Assembly: GCF_041296385.1 (NCBI RefSeq)
Contig: NC_091023.1
Coordinates: forward strand, 5,952,924-6,016,923
Direction of reading: 5' to 3'
Source: Aphelocoma coerulescens
Taxonomy: Eukaryota > Chordata > Aves > Passeriformes > Corvidae
Length of the DNA: 64,000 nt
Positions 12,858-28,101 of this stretch are shown piece after piece (positions within the stretch are counted from its first letter, which is position 1; every line of letters starts with the position of its first letter). Under the pieces are notes generated by a model. It searched no databases, was not told where the DNA came from, and saw only the letters and a list, made by a program, of their open reading frames with translations. The translations under genes and the position numbers were made by a program.

Positions 12858-15800
12858 CTGTAAGAACGGGAGGGAAAGGAAAACGGGGTGTGAATGCAGA
12901 AATGCATTTACAGCCCTACAAAAGTCTGCCTGTTCCTTGCAGTCAGTGTTCAGTGCATGAGACATTGTCTGGGTGAGAGAAAGGTTAGGAAGGATTCTTC
13001 CTTCAAGGAGCTGGAAACAAATGCCTTGCAAAAGAAGGACCAAATTACAAAGCAGGGCAAGGAACACCAGAAATGGATGTTCCATCAGTCAAATCCAGCA
13101 GTCATGGATTTGTCAGTGGCTACCTGGACTACAGCACACTTGGAAACAGGCTGAAGCAGTGACTGACGAAGTATTGGCAAACCAAGCTTTTCTTTAGAAA
13201 CATAACATAAAGGAGTTTCAAGGTACATGGATTTTTGTGGAACATCTGCCCCATGTATAAAGAGCAGAGTCTATCTGGAGTTTGAAGGAGCTTGTAATCA
13301 GAAGATAACCAATTCTTCCAGCCTTTAACCAGGCCATGTAACATCACTCAGTCCTCACTGCCCTTCCCGACGCCTCTCATCAGGGATTTAGTATCAGTCC
13401 AGGAGAAAGCAAGCTTGTGTTTATCCTTTATGCACTGTGAATCTGACACTGCTCGTGTATCCTGACATGTTTATTTGCTGTAACAGCTGTAAGTGACAAT
13501 AGTAAGACAAGTCTCTTCCTTTTCTAATCCACAAATGAGTAACCAGTTATGTTTTACCTACACTTAAATCCCCAAGCAAACACGAAGAGACCACAAAGGA
13601 AATCCTACTGTGGGCATGGTGCTACCAGTGACCTGAATCACACAGAATCCATCATCCCACACTGCGCTGGATTTGGTATCTCTTCTTCAATCGTCCACAG
13701 TAACCAGGGTGAGATGGAATCTTACTGCTCTGTGCACTTTCCTGCATCTTTAGAACCCTTACGAGTCTGCTGAAGACTCTGCCCACAGATGACTTCAGAT
13801 AACTTTCTCTGTCCCTTTGCACCACTATGATGCAGGTGTCAGCACAAGCACAGGACAATTTTCTCTGCCTTAGCCATTTCCTCCGGGAAAACCACTACTA
13901 TGTGAAGCTAAGACATTCTCCTCTGAAAAAACAGCAAACTGAATGTGGAAAATTGGAAGCTCTATAGGCATGACAGTTACTGTCAGCTTTAGTTATATGA
14001 GCTACAGCCCAATGCAGTATAATATGCTGTGAAGAACCTAAAACTGCAGCAATTGAATGGGAACATACTGGATTAATCCTGACACATCTCCAGCAGCCAG
14101 GGTGGGAGCCAGCTGCCTCACTCAACACCACGCACTGTGTATATTGTTCTGGTCTCACCAGGGGCTAGCACAGCACGGTTCTAAAATACAACTTTGTGAA
14201 ATAAAATAGTCTATTTCAGTCCCTTCTAAACTTCTGAAAAGAAAAAAACCCACTCTATGCAAATGAAAATATCAAACAAAAAAAGCCTTTTGAACCCTCT
14301 AGAGCTGGACAGAGGGTACAACACAACTGGACCACATTCCTGGACAGGATGCTTTCTCCCCTCCATCCCAGGCTTTCCAGGTCTCCTACAGCACAAAGAC
14401 CTGAATTTCCAGCACAGGTCTCTGCAAAATCCATCTTAGATTACATCATGTCACTGAAGTTCATGTTTTCAAATTACATACACCTCAAATCATGTCACTA
14501 TGCATTTGAGACAGTTTTTACCAACTAAAATCAGAGTGGTTCACAAAAGCAATGTTGTTTTCATACACATAAGTGATGAAGAACACCCAAGTTTTTTGTT
14601 TTTCCTGAAAGAAGATTCAAAGATATTTAAGTCATTGTTTTTGTTGTGAATCAACAGTTTAAGCATCCAACTGAAAAAAACAACTTTGTTTTGATTTGAA
14701 TCTTTGATACTATAGAAATGACTCTTTAGATTGCCCAGGTTTCAGTGTTTTCTATGCCAAACCTATGCTTCAGGGCTCTTTTTTTAAGCAGTAATAACAG
14801 TTTCCTGCATATCAAACAAAACCACACTATTTGAAGGAAAAATTTTTCTCAGTGGAAAATTTTAACCAGTTCTAGTCCATTAAGAATAAAGTAATTTGTT
14901 ACATAAAAGGGCAAATCAATCTTTTTTGTCACACAGGCTTTCAGTGCCTTTCTTCTCAGTCCAGCTCCCCCATCTGGTCCCAGGCCAGGCAGTCCCAGCA
15001 GCCCCAGGCTGGCCACTCATCACCTCTTCTACTCAAACCCCTTCCCACAGGACATTCCCTCAAAGTTAGCAGGGATCACCAGCTTCTCTTCATTCCCAAC
15101 CTCTTTTGGGCATGCAAGGATGGAGGATTTCAGCCCACCACTGCTCCTGCAGCACATCCAGATGGTTTGAAAACTTAATTCCATGAATTTGGGTGTACCC
15201 TACACCTTTGGATGCAGAGACTAAATAAACTCCCTCCCAGGAGACTCCCATGACTCTTGAGTTATTCCTGTTTGGCGTATTCATTTCAGATTTTGAATGA
15301 GTCAAACAGAAACCTGACTTTCAGATTTTCATGTGGACTCATTTTCACACCTCTCCGACACGTGTATTTTTCTGCAAAATAAAACACCAGAAAAGCCTGA
15401 ATTTTGCTAGCTAATTTGAGCAGTCACAAAGCTGATGGCACAAATGAGAACAACTCATATATTAAAAACCACCTAACTTTCCAGATGGGACATTTATGAA
15501 AAATAAGATAATGTTATGTGAACTGAAAAGCATGAGGCATGCCATAAAAAAGCCAAAAAAGGTGTTTTCTGGAACTGCAGTACCTGGAATCTACAAGTTC
15601 CCTGGGTGTTAACAACAGTGAGGGACACAGAGTTTCCCTCCCATCCTAAGGGCACCGGACAACTTCACTGTCACTTTCACCCAGAGATCGTGAATCAATC
15701 CTCACCACCCACAGGAGAAACAGTGCACCTGGAAATGGTGACTGGAATCTTAAAGCTCTTACCCTAATTTCAAGGTCTAGTACTCTGAATAATCAGGAAT

Positions 15801-18800
15801 CAACATAAAGAATGACTGAGCCCAGTTCTTTGATTTTTAAACCCAAAATAAGTCTGCCACTCTTAAATTACAAACTGACAGAAAATCATCCTTTGTTAAT
15901 GGTAAGACCCTAAGCCTAAGGTCTTCCTGCTTGTCTCTGCCATGATATTGAAGCAAGTCTGTCTTCCACCAGCGAACATCTACAGCTGAAAACTGGTATT
16001 CCCCATACCTTGTTATCTTCTGAATAATCAATCATGTTTCATAATTCTGACATTTTTATTCATATTAAAGCTTTTTTTTATACATCGATGATTCCTCTTA
16101 AATATCTGTTTTTCTAGCCATAGCTACATTTTTTTCTGCTGTGAACTTTTCATGGTAATGAAGTACAGAATCATATATATACACATTTTTTGACCTCTTA
16201 CTATTTGTTATTAAAAAGAGTGACTATTTACAATTATTACAGAGGCTTAACAAAATAAATCGAAAAATTCTCGTCCTGAATCTTTTTGAACTCTAACAGC
16301 TTGAGTAACCTTAAACATTGAGGTCATATTTAATATATTTGATATAATCAAACATGGGAAAAATGTCATGCCCTTCTGGATACCAAGAGAATCTTATCTC
16401 TCTAAAGCAGAAGACCTTTTCACTAGATCGGAACAGTCATTTTCTCTGATTTTGTAATGGGAAGATTAGTGTTTTAAAATACAAGATTTTTCCACTGATT
16501 GGGTTTTGAGTTATTATTAAAACACTGACACATTTGCCTGCAGGTTTCTGTCCACCAATGTGTCCCCAACCCAAGCCAGCTCTGTAAAACATCTCTGACA
16601 AATTGCATCCCCCAGCCCCCATTCCACTCCATTTCCCAATTGCTGTGCCTTGCAAGTGCCACAAACACTCTTCAAAGCAGAACTGGAGTTTGCTCCAGTT
16701 CAGGTTCCAGCTGCCAAGTTTGAAGTGAAGTGAGGGAAGCAAAAAAACACTGAAATATGGGGAAATCAGGCTTGAGTTTTCAGACTTGCATGTTCACCAG
16801 GAGGTCTCACTTCCTCAGGGTCAGACATATCCTTGTATCATTTGATTACCCACGGTGAAAGAAACCAACCAGTAGCATTGGTCATTTTATGCTGTCCAAG
16901 CATCAACCAGAGTTTATGATGGAAACACAGAATCCTCTCCTTGGGATGGCTGTCATCTGCTACTAGAGTATTACTGTAAAACATTAATTTCCAGTGCTCA
17001 AAAGCTGAGTGGGAGCCCATATGATAAAATGCAAGTCAGGGCTCATGGCTCATTGCCACTGCCTTTATCTTACTGAACAAAGTCAGACAAGAGAGCAAAT
17101 AACCTCTGACTTTGCCTTCTTTTAAATATTCTCTCCCTATGGAATATGTTTTCTATTATGAGCATTTTGCTGGTAGCAGAGTTGAGCAATCCATAACAAA
17201 CTAAGGGATTATTAGTTCATTTTCCTACAGGAATATGTTGGCTTTCACTTGGGATGGGAGCATTCTCTTCTCTCTCATCTTGAATCTACTGAATAGTTCA
17301 ATTTAAATTAATTTCCTACAAATCTTCTGAAATCTGGCAGCTAGAGAAGTTGACCCTTACTAGATAGTAGTGATTCCTCCAAGGAGAATGGCATTATGAA
17401 TTCTTCAGGGGCAGAAAAACCTTCTGTCAGACTTCACACTTGGACATCAAAGAATTCAGCCACAGAATTTAAATCCATAAAAAATACAGTTCTGTGTGTT
17501 CTGTCTAGGGCAGAAGAGATCCTTTCAGGTAACAACACTGGGCAAGGGAGAGGTCAAATTCTGCAGCAGTTATCCAAATGAATCAAATTCTACAAGACCT
17601 TATCCCAGATAAAAGTACAGATTATGAGAATTTGGAGCCTTATTCTATAACACCATTAAGAAAGAGTGGTGAGATAACCTGTCCACAAAGCTGCATCTAA
17701 ATGCACATGCACAGCCTTTGTTCACAGGGAGAATAGTCAAGAATTCCTGGAAAAATGTAAAATAAAGAAATACCTTACATGACATCAGGCATTTCAAGAA
17801 TTCTACACAGTTTGTATCTAACAAATGTTTACCATAAATTACATTGCTGTTATTTTCTGCTCTCACTGGCTTTTAAAATTGCATATACTGGTCAGTGTAT
17901 CAAACTATCCACAGTGCACCTCTACATCCACAATCTTTTAAGCACACATAAGTCAGTAACTTTGTCTATTTTTTTAGAATTTTTTCAAAACCTTTTTGTT
18001 CTAACTGTATATATATTTATCCAGCTGAAAAGAGAAGCGGTGATTATTTACAAAGCCAAAACAAAATACCAGCAACACCTGAGAGGTCAAATGGTATCTC
18101 CCCTTCTCCTCCACAATCCCCCCTAGATTCAGGACTAATCTTCCCTGGCCTTTGTTACTTGTGACATTTGTCTTTAGATATTGAAAGCCTACAAAGGTTA
18201 AGCTAAATTTTGTAATTAATTACAATAATCTAGTATTAAAAGAAAATTCCACTAGGAGTCAATCCAAGTGAGCCACTTTAAGAGCTCTCAGAAAAATGAG
18301 GTGACTTTAAAGATAACATAACAAAATCAATTAAAAGGTTTTATTCAAATTTCCCTTTAATCACTTTTCAAATTACTTAAAGTATATCAAAATGGTATTG
18401 CCTGTTACTATGTTTACTCTTTATACCCATTCCTAAGGGAAAGCAATTATCCAAATATTCCTGGAATTTCTTTTATCACTGCAAGCTTAAAATGTAACAA
18501 AGAAAAACCCTTCACAGTTTGTTCTTCAAAAGTTCAGAGTTACCAAGTACAAAAAGTAGCAGAGAGAAGTTGTACAAATACACACACATGCACATGTACA
18601 TAAAGTAAGGAAATCCTTTTAGGGCTGCCCCAGTGGTGCACAGAGTGCACCCAAACATTGGCAGCAATCCCTGCTGATGGTCCTTGGCACAGACTGGCTC
18701 CCACTGGCACCAGCACCTCCACTGGGGACATTCCTTGGCCCCCTGCAAGCCACAGCAGCCCAATGTCAGCATGAGGGTTCAGCTGGGCTACCCAGGCTCA

Positions 18801-21800
18801 CTGTGAGCTGGCCCAGCCAGAGAGCTGCAGGGCAGGGCTGACAGGCAGGAGGGATCACACCCATGGTTCAGGCAGTTCACCAGCTGCCAACTCCAAAAAT
18901 TAGCATCTTTCCTTAGGCTCAGGTACCTCCCTACACACCTTTAGCCAAAACCGAGCGTGTCACCCTTCTAGTCCCTACAGGTAAGCCATGTTCTTCTCCA
19001 ATTAATTTTAGCCATATTGAGGCATACATGACTTGCTGATGATGCCCAAGAGCTCCCCAAGACAAGATCTCTCTCCAGTACCCTTTTCACTAAATATAGC
19101 CAGTTTGATCACCATCCCAGCACAGTCAGTCCCCTTTGTTTCAGCTGCCCAGCAGCAGAATTCACAGGATGGCCCAGTGCCATAAGGGACCAACACAACC
19201 GGGAGGTTACTGAAAGAGGGGGTGTTTCTCCCTATAAACAGCACCTCCTTTTGGTATGGCCAAAGACAACTGGGTAGGAAAGACCATTAGTCTGACCCAT
19301 CTGGAGACTCATGTTCCTCTACACATTCTTATTGCAATCATAATTACACCAAAATTGCAGGAATTACGATTTTAAATAACTGGCTGAGTTGACTGCAGAC
19401 ACTCATTTTTCATATATGAAAAAGTAATAATTTGCAGTGAATTACTAGGAACCTGAGCCAGATTTGATCCATGGACAACTCAGTCACATAGTTCTCTGAA
19501 CATGCAATTCAGCTTCATTTTCAGATTAACACACTTTTGTAGGTGGCCATCACCACTCAGGTATTCAGGCACAAGCCCAGACACACAAAACAAACATCCT
19601 AAAAGGCCTTTTGGTACAACAGACAGCTCAGTGAAGTGTTTTGTCTCCAGGCTTTCTATAATGCAAGCAGAACTGCTTCTTAGCAGTTTTCATGTGGCTA
19701 GCATTATACAGAATATCCAAAAGAAGACAATAAACAGCAACACAGAGCAAAATCTATTTTTGCTCACTTCATGACTTACAGTGATTTGGTGTCTGTAAAA
19801 CAGTACATTACTTAGATATTTAATCATGCAAATAGGCTACATAACTTTGTACTAGAGGCTCTCAGACAATCTGAAATGCCTCTCAAAACCAGTGTGTGTT
19901 CTGTGTGGGTCCCTCTTCCTCTGCAGGGTGCTTGGAAGTTGCATGAGCTGGGACAAGCCCCAGAGTGGTGAAGGGACAAGCAGAATGTCCACACAGAAGA
20001 GAAATGTCCTCAGACTCACAGGTCTGACAGCTCCTGGACAAAATCTCCCTTTTCTCTGCAGGTAGAGACAGCCTAAGAACCAAGTGTCAGGAAGATAAAT
20101 GGGGGAAGCATTCCCCTAAGTAAAAGAGTTTACTCCAAATCTCTTGAGATAAACTGCTTCTGTTACTTTAAACTGACATCTGAGTATGTTCAGGGGATAA
20201 TTAAATATGTTATACATATAAAAAATGTGTCATTACATATATACATATGCATCAAAGAGGGAAAAGAGCATCCCTCATAGGGACGGCTGATGGTGCAAAT
20301 GGAAACCAGATTTTAAGATACATGAAGTCATACCTATCCTATATATTTATAAGAGCACTTACAAATCAACCCTGAAAACATCTGCCAAAGATAGCAATCA
20401 AGAGCAGAAAAAAAAATCAATTTTCAGCAAAAAATTTTAAATCCTTCTATGATTATTTTTTTCTGTTCATCATTACTGCAAGCATTTCATTGGATAGGCA
20501 AAATGCCTGAGCTTTCTCCTCAAATAACATCATGAATGTTACCTAACAAAAATATGTAGGAAGTCAGAAGGTCATTAAATTTTTACATTATCCTATTAGA
20601 CGAAATAATGCTGTAAGTTCATGCAGTCATTAAATAAACATGTCAAAAATAATGTCAAGACCTGCAGAGAAAGAATAACCTTCCATTTTGCATTTAACAA
20701 ACATAATAATTAGAAAAGACTGATAAACACATTCAATTCTTCTTTTTTCATGAGATATATAATTTCAATTATGGTTTGCTGACATTTGCTGTCAAAATAA
20801 ATATATTTTCGCATGCCTTTTTTTCTGAACACAAATAAGTAACTTTAGATGACTCTGAAGATTTGAGTAACTATCCAAGGCCTGTAGCAATAGTAGGCAG
20901 CACAATTATCAGGCCAGCAGCAGCCACCCTTTACCACCCTTTTAAAAAATATTTAGAAGACGTTTTTCCCACTGAGACAAGTACATTACATTTATCAGCA
21001 AACTGTCAGACTTCTCCCCTGTCTCCCAAGGAAATCCCTCCTTGGGCAGTAGAGATGTTTTGCTTATAATGGGTACCAAAACAGCCACTTTTTTTGCTCC
21101 TTTACCTTAGGACCTCAGGTAGGTTCACTAGCAAAGAGGACTGGGACCCTACACAAGTTAAAACCTGGAGCCTCCCCTGGGGACCTGAATTATCACATCT
21201 CCTGGACCTCACCTGTATCACCAGGCTTTGATTTCTGAGCACATGTGGCAGGCAGACTCACCTTGCACACGTGGGGAAAGGATGGATGCTTTGAGCATTC
21301 ACTACAGTGATTAATTAAAATGGGGATCTATTTGGACTATTAAACCAGTCATGTCATTTCACTGGCTGAGCAGTTCTGCAGCTGAAACCTGTGAAGATAC
21401 CAAATCTGCAAGTTTAAGTGCAAAGCTCAGATCAGACCTTTGAGACTGTACCTTTGAATATCAGGACAGAGATCTTTCTAGCAAGACAACAACTTATTTA
21501 CTAGTAAGGGCATCTTGTTTTCAACTTAAAGAGTCAAGAGCTAATTGATAAATAAAGGAAACACAGTCCCAAGAAAACTCTGTCTGAGACTGCCTGCTCT
21601 GCAGAATTCATTCTGGCTCTGCTCAGGTACTGGAATGGCCCCATTATGGCAGATCTGTGTTAGAGCACAGCAACAGCCTGAAAACAAGGAATAAAGATGC
21701 TTAGAACAGCATCCAAGACCACGACTCCTCATTTATGGTTGTCAGGCCTTTTTAATTCTAAACTTTATTTCTGATCCATGCTTTCTTAAAACAAAATCAA

Positions 21801-22599
21801 CAGAAGGATTTACTTTAAACCATTATATATATTTTTCTGTATAGCCAAGGAGTTTTGCCATTATTCACAAGCCTAGGAATGATTTCCTCACTGATGTCGC
21901 ACTGAAATTTCTGAGATGTGTTCATGTACCTCTCTGAACTTTTTCTGATGTAGTTCTGCAATAAGTGCAAACAAATAATAGCCTTTCTTTCAACTTGAGA
22001 TTCCCCAGACTTTGTATACAATCTCAAAAAACATGAAGGAAATCAGACAGGGTGTTTTTGAGCTGGAGGGTAGTGAAAACTTAACATTTTTACTTTTAGA
22101 AACACATCATAATCCAAAGTAAGTCTCCTTTTACAACAGAGTCTTACTTAAAGAGAGACAAATTTAAGAAGGGACATAGAGTATAGTCAACAGTAAGTTA
22201 CAGTCACTCCACCAACTGTAATTGCATTCATTTCCCAAAAACCTTTTGCTAGTAACTGACTGGAAAAGAGTTACAAGCTCTGACTACAGGCAGAATTAAT
22301 GTCAGCAGTGTTGTCAAGAATCAATCATGCTTTATCAACCATGCAGTAAAGCAGCACATTAGACATCATATCATATCAAAAGCAGCACGGTGAACATGTG
22401 TGAAACTTCACAGCCCACTGAATGCATATGGAAAACTGACAGAAAATCTGGATTCTCAGCACAGAACCTGAATTTGCATGGAAAAGATGTCCCAAAAGGG
22501 CATTGGATTGGGGATCAGAAAATTTTAACTGAGCCAGCCCTACAGGTGAAGGGTAGTGGTAGCCCAGAGTTAAAATACTGTGATGATCTTCCCTTCTAT

Positions 22600-22690
22600 T
22601 CAGCACTGGCAGGGCTGTGTCCTGTTCTGAGCACTGCACGACCCTGTTTGAGCATGGGGGTTGGACTAGATGACATTCCAAAGGGCATTT
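22600..22690 (+). mobile_element. CR1 LINE 3' fragment
   Basis: The plus strand contains the familiar CR1 3' untranslated motif: a GACCCTGTTTGAGCA segment, then GGGGGTTGGACTAGATGA, then a diverged version of the CCAGAGGTCCCTT region (here CATTCCAAAGG). The preceding CAGGGCTGTGTCC also resembles CR1. The terminal octamer repeats are not clear and the piece is strongly truncated. Only the 3' tail remains, which is typical of old amniote CR1 insertions. Confidence 0.75.
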
Positions 22691-23371
22691 AAGAGCAGGA
22701 AATTTAAAAACTGGATGTTCCTGCTGGAGATGTGGATCCTCAACTGCAGCACAAGAAATGTCAGAAAGGGACCCAAACCAAGCAAACACCCAAAGCAGAA
22801 GACAACAAAAGGTACATAATCATCAACAAACCTCTACATTTTCTCTCATGTTTATGTACTTTACTAAAGATTCATCTCACCCCTGTTGAAGTCAACAATG
22901 GAAGATTAAGACTCAGTGCTTTTGTTTCCCACCTCTAGAAGTTACACAGGGCTTCCCTTCCTTACAGCACACTGACTGCTTAAGCCACTGCAACATGATA
23001 AAATGCAAGATAAAAACTGGAGGCAAGAGAACTCCCAAGGCCGATGGGCATTCGGTGTAGTCAAACTGCTATTGTTCAACACCTGTTCTAAGCATTTCCA
23101 AAGAGAAGAAAAATATATTTGAATTTTAGAAGGGAAAATAACTCAGTTCAATTCAGACAGAAAAAAAAATTAAGCAAAGAACTATCTAAAAGCACAGTAA
23201 AAGTTCCCTGCCAAAACTTGCCTGCCTAGCAAACACCAGTGTAGCATTCCCAGGACAATTACATGCTCCATGAGACCACTATGCTTCTGGGAAGCCATCT
23301 GTTCACTTCCAGTCTTGCGTAGCATTTATCAACACTGCACCCTTCCCATCTTACAGTCACTCCATGGCAGG

Positions 23372-23505
23372 CAGTACCTTTGTATTTTTATCCCCATTTC
23401 TCAGACAAGGAGGCTAAAGCAGCGAGATTAACAAATCTGAGAAAAAAAAACACGTAGGCAGGCTTGGAACTGACCAACTCCTGACAACCAATTTACTTCT
23501 TTGAC
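23372..23505 (+). mobile_element. MIR-like SINE fragment
   Basis: The order of blocks matches the MIR core and tail: a TTTTTATCCCCATTTCTCAG block, then an AAGGAGGCTAAAGCAGCGAG block corresponding to the GAGGAAACTGAGGCACAGAG part, then GATTAACAAA (for GTTAAGTAAC), and after a short A-rich insertion GGCAGGCTTGGAACTGACC (for the AGGATTCGAACCC part). It is in the plus orientation, worn, and lacks the tRNA-like head. MIR copies are ancient in amniotes, so survival in a sauropsid intron is plausible. The match is to a consensus from memory. Confidence 0.68.
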
Positions 23506-26500
23506 AATTAAATCACATTCTGAGGTCCAAAGCCTTGGCAAACTGCCTGCATGTTTAGGTACTTGCCTGTCTCTAACTTGTGGATTTGGGCTACAGATCT
23601 CAAGAGCATGGTCTCACAAACATCCCACTGGGTCCAGGGCTGCCCTGCAGACCCGAATGCACAGATAATGCAGGCATGATGCATCCAGTTAATGTCCAAG
23701 ACCACCCAGCAGCCCAGCATAGCAACAGGAGTTGGCAGTCACCACTGCAACCCAACTTATTGTTTAAGGCTGTAATTAAACTGCCCTGAATACACGAACT
23801 TGTTTCATTCACTGTTTTACTTGCCCAAAACAGAAACTGGAAGCAGCTGATTTCAGCTACATGGTCTGTGCTCATCTGCTTTTCAAAACATGCACCAAAT
23901 TTTTTCATTAGTAACATCTATTTCTTTACTTCCTTCAGTGCAGCAGAAAGGAGCTTAATTTCCCTTTTTCTCCAGCCAGAAGAAAGCACTACTGGCTCAA
24001 ACTGACGCTAAATTAAGCCGCTGGTCCTTTCAGTACATGTGCCAAGAGACACTGCCCTCAAAAAGCTGGCCCACAACAACGTAAAATGAAGGAAAAGGAA
24101 AAAGTAATGTAGTGTTTAGGGGGCTTAGTTTGAAGCCCATCTCTGTGGCCAGCAAGCTGCACTTGTGGTCGGGTGGCAGCAGGTCCTGTCTGGGACACAG
24201 AGCTGCAGGTCACACACCCCGGGCTGCCCTGCACCTCAGACGTGCACAGCACACTGCTCCCACTGCTGCACCCACTCCACTCACACAGCTCTAACAGGGC
24301 CTGCAACTTCTTTAGTAACTTCCCTGTGAACTGACAATTTTGGAGAGCCCTAGCCTTGCCTTCTTTACAGCATCCTCAGTGGCAAATCCAACTAAATGGT
24401 CATTTGCAGATGCTTACTGCAAACCAGCAGGGCAGTTATTCCATCCTCATAGCCTGCTGCCCACAGCTCACCCAGCTTCCATCCTTTGACCTCCTCATTT
24501 AAGTAGGATGATGATAAAAATTACTTAAAAGGATCCAGCAAGGTTTTGATCTTGCAGATCCTGGGGTACATTCTCCCAAATGTAGCCAATGAATCAGCCA
24601 AAAGTTCAATTTTCAGCATCTACTGGGATAGAACTGAAAGTCTTGTTTAGGAGCAAGTTCTTGAAGCAAGAGCATGGTAGACCAATGAGAATAAAAGTCA
24701 TCATCTGGTTGCAGAAAAAAGTTAAAGCTGGGGAATATACACATACCTGGGGTCAATTAATTACCACATAATCTACCAGAGTTACAGCTTCATTTTCAAT
24801 TTTAGACTTTTGCAAGGAAATATGATTAGATATGGGCAAGACACTTACTTGTAAAATCTTGTACACTTGGGGCCCAGTTTGGCCCGGTGTTGTGCTAATT
24901 GGAACTGGTTATTAAAATATGCTGAAAGCATCTTAAGAGTCCTGTAAACAGGACCACTTTCACTATTCAGTATGCATACAAGATAAATAGAATAACAACT
25001 AGACTACAGCAACCAGCTCACTCAAACCCTTAAGCCACAGTTTATCAAACACCAGCAAACAGCAGGCTGCTATTTGTTTCCCTAAGCAAAAACTGTTAAA
25101 AACTGTTATTCCCACTTTTTTCTGGTTGGTAAGAATTGACATGACAAAACTTGTCACCATAACGAGACAGAGGAAGAGGACTGAACAATAATGGAGAGAA
25201 AACTCTCTCCTGAATTCAGGGGGTTTCAGTGTATCCTGGAGCCCAGATCTCAGATGTCTTGGGTTGAGATTATTTAATGTAAGAAATATAATTTGGGATA
25301 GGAGGGCAGTGCTTTGAAGCAAACACCTTTTGCTGCCTTTATATAAAGTTGTCTGCCTGGTCACTGCCACTCTGAACTACCCTGCAGCACAGAACACTTG
25401 ATGAGAAGCAAAGTTGGGCTCAAGTGCTTGTTGGAGTGGGTGAAGCACGTGCTGAGGACAGTTGTCCACAGGGTGCAACAACCTCCTAGGAAAAGAACCA
25501 GACACAAAGGGCTACTCTCATTTATACTGTGGCCTTCCTGCTGCTTTGATCAGCTGCTGAAAAGATCTGTATACACAACTTTCGTAGGACAAAACTTTTT
25601 AGAAAGGCAATAGCATGAATAGGAATCAAGACCAAAACTCATTTATTTTCATAACCAGTGAAAAATAAAAAATTAAAATCTCAGCAACCTAATAAAGCAC
25701 ATGAAAGGTTAAAAAGTAAACCTGGCTTGTTACTAAAACAGGTTTTAATACAGGATGCCTGTAATAATGAAAAAGGGTAAATGAAAAGCATGCTGATTCC
25801 TGTTATTCTTTGAGTTAGACCATGCCCTTGGGTAGTATACGAAACCCCAGAAATGCAAAATATGAAAGTAATAAACATACAATTGCTCAGAACTTGATAA
25901 TGATCTCTGTGAAACAAAATCTGAGGATTTTTGGTAGGCTTTGATGATTCTGAAGATGGAATTAAGCTGAATGTATTTTAAATTAAACCTAAAATAAAAA
26001 CAGCTGCTGGAAAACATGCATGACCAAATTCCTCATCTGAACATGTGCTGCTTTTGGCGATTTTCTTTTAGATTTTAAAACTTCACTGGCATTCAGTATA
26101 TTCAACTCCAGTATGAAGCAAAGTACAGTAGCTACTGCTGGCATTTAGTTAAGCCAATTTAATTTTATAGATGTTTGCCTGACAACTCAGAACCACTGCT
26201 ACTTCCATTGGTGAAGGATTATACCACCAAATAAATTTATTCACTCTGGTAGCTGCAATTCTATATGCAACAGGGCCTAAGAGAAATACATGCATCGTTA
26301 AGGTTCATGAAGTTCCCCTTCCTGCTCTGATGGCAACCCTCAAAGCCAAATAATCATATGGAAAAAAGACAGACTGCTAATTAATTTCCCTAAGAGTTAA
26401 TCTGAATAAAAAAAGACAGATTCCTAAGAGAATTTTCCTGTATGAAAAGGATTTGTCCCATTAAAGAAATATATTTTTTCTGCTTGAGAAACAGGGGAAC

Positions 26501-28101
26501 AATACAGGAGAAAGTGACACAGGAGAAGAAATTACTTTTATTACTGATACACATGAAAAAGACTTATTCTAGCACAGCAGGCCAGAGGGCAAAATTAACA
26601 AGATGTATAGAATTCACTTCCACTTGTGACTGAATTACCAAACAAAAGATATCCACATCACAGTGGAAATGCCCTAATCAAATAAACTTTGAAATACCAT
26701 TTATTTGGAAATCTGAACCTCTATTCCCAAAACTACCAGATTCCGTGGAAATTCAAGAGGGATACAAAACACAGAGCATTCTGCAGCACTGTGAATTGAA
26801 TAAGCTTTCATACTTGCCATGCTTGTGTTGATAAAACTATAAACCACGTATATGTGTTGTTTCCTTTGTACTCGGCAGGAAGACAGCAAAAATTTGAGCA
26901 ATTAATTTCACAGTGGCCAAAAAGCAGTTGTCTGTCCCCTATTCATTTACCTTTAAAACCTGGATATCTTAAAAAAATGAACCCACATCCTAAAAAAGCC
27001 ATTCCTATGAAAACCTTTCTCACTCTGTTTTAATCTCCCTGTAGCATCTGCATGTCTAAAGAAAACACTTCAGAGTGAAAAGACAGATGTCTTCTTTAGC
27101 CTAAAATCTGAAAGCCTATAACCATTGCTAAAATAAGGCAATATTAACTATACCTAAACACCAGAAGATCATTTTTAGAATCTATCCATAAATCTGAAAT
27201 GCCGTCAAATGGAGACAGTAGGAAAAGATTTCCATGCATTCTGGGGAAAAATCGAAACCAAACCCCAACACAGTCCCCATGCTGCACTCCTGAAAATGCC
27301 TCCCAGCACAAAGATAAGCTTTCATTGTTTTTTGCAAGGAATAATTCTCAAGGGTTTCGTGTAACCAAGTTATGCATAAAGTTGTCCGTGACAGCCATGG
27401 CACACAGACGACAAGAGAGGAAATGGAGCTTTATTTGCTCATAATCCTCAGGAGTGAATACTGCAGCTCCAACAGCTGCCTGCCTCCTCAAAATCCCAGT
27501 GCCTTCACCTAATTTGGCTACAGGAGTTGGGATTGATGCAACTCCAGAATTTCAGATTACTCTTTTATGACCCATTAAGCATTAGTTTCACTCCTCAACC
27601 TTCCCTCTGACACCCTGACTTGCTGAAGGACTTGCTGGCCTCGGACTGCCCTACTGTCCTTCCATAAGGAAACACAAAAAAGTGGGAACTGGAAGGCTGG
27701 AGTGATGGTTTTAGAAGGAACAGGGCCTTGCTGAATAATATTTAGCAGCACCCAGGCTCTTATATGGGTGCCCTGTGATGGTGGTGAAAATATTCCCTCC
27801 CTGCAACTCACAACAAGATCCAGTTTTTCAGACGTGCAGGACAGCACTGCTTTCACCACACAGGGCAAAATCTTCATGCAGCAAAGCACCAGAGCTCACT
27901 CCCAATCACGGCAGCAACATTTGACAGACACAAGCTCCCCCTCCAACCTTTGCAACCACATGGAGATCAAAAAGCTCACGTGAAATGTCACAGAAAATCC
28001 TCTCACCTTTGTCATTTTCTCCAGGTTTTTCCATAGTTTGTTATGGACGTTTTACTCATATCAGTATCAGAATCTACCTACTAAATAAAATCTAAATAAT
28101 G

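Noticed and set aside
12723..13085. 120-residue minus-strand open frame starting at a methionine
   Set aside because: Only its C-terminal third is real (exon 4). The upstream part is intron containing the pyrimidine tract and the acceptor AG.
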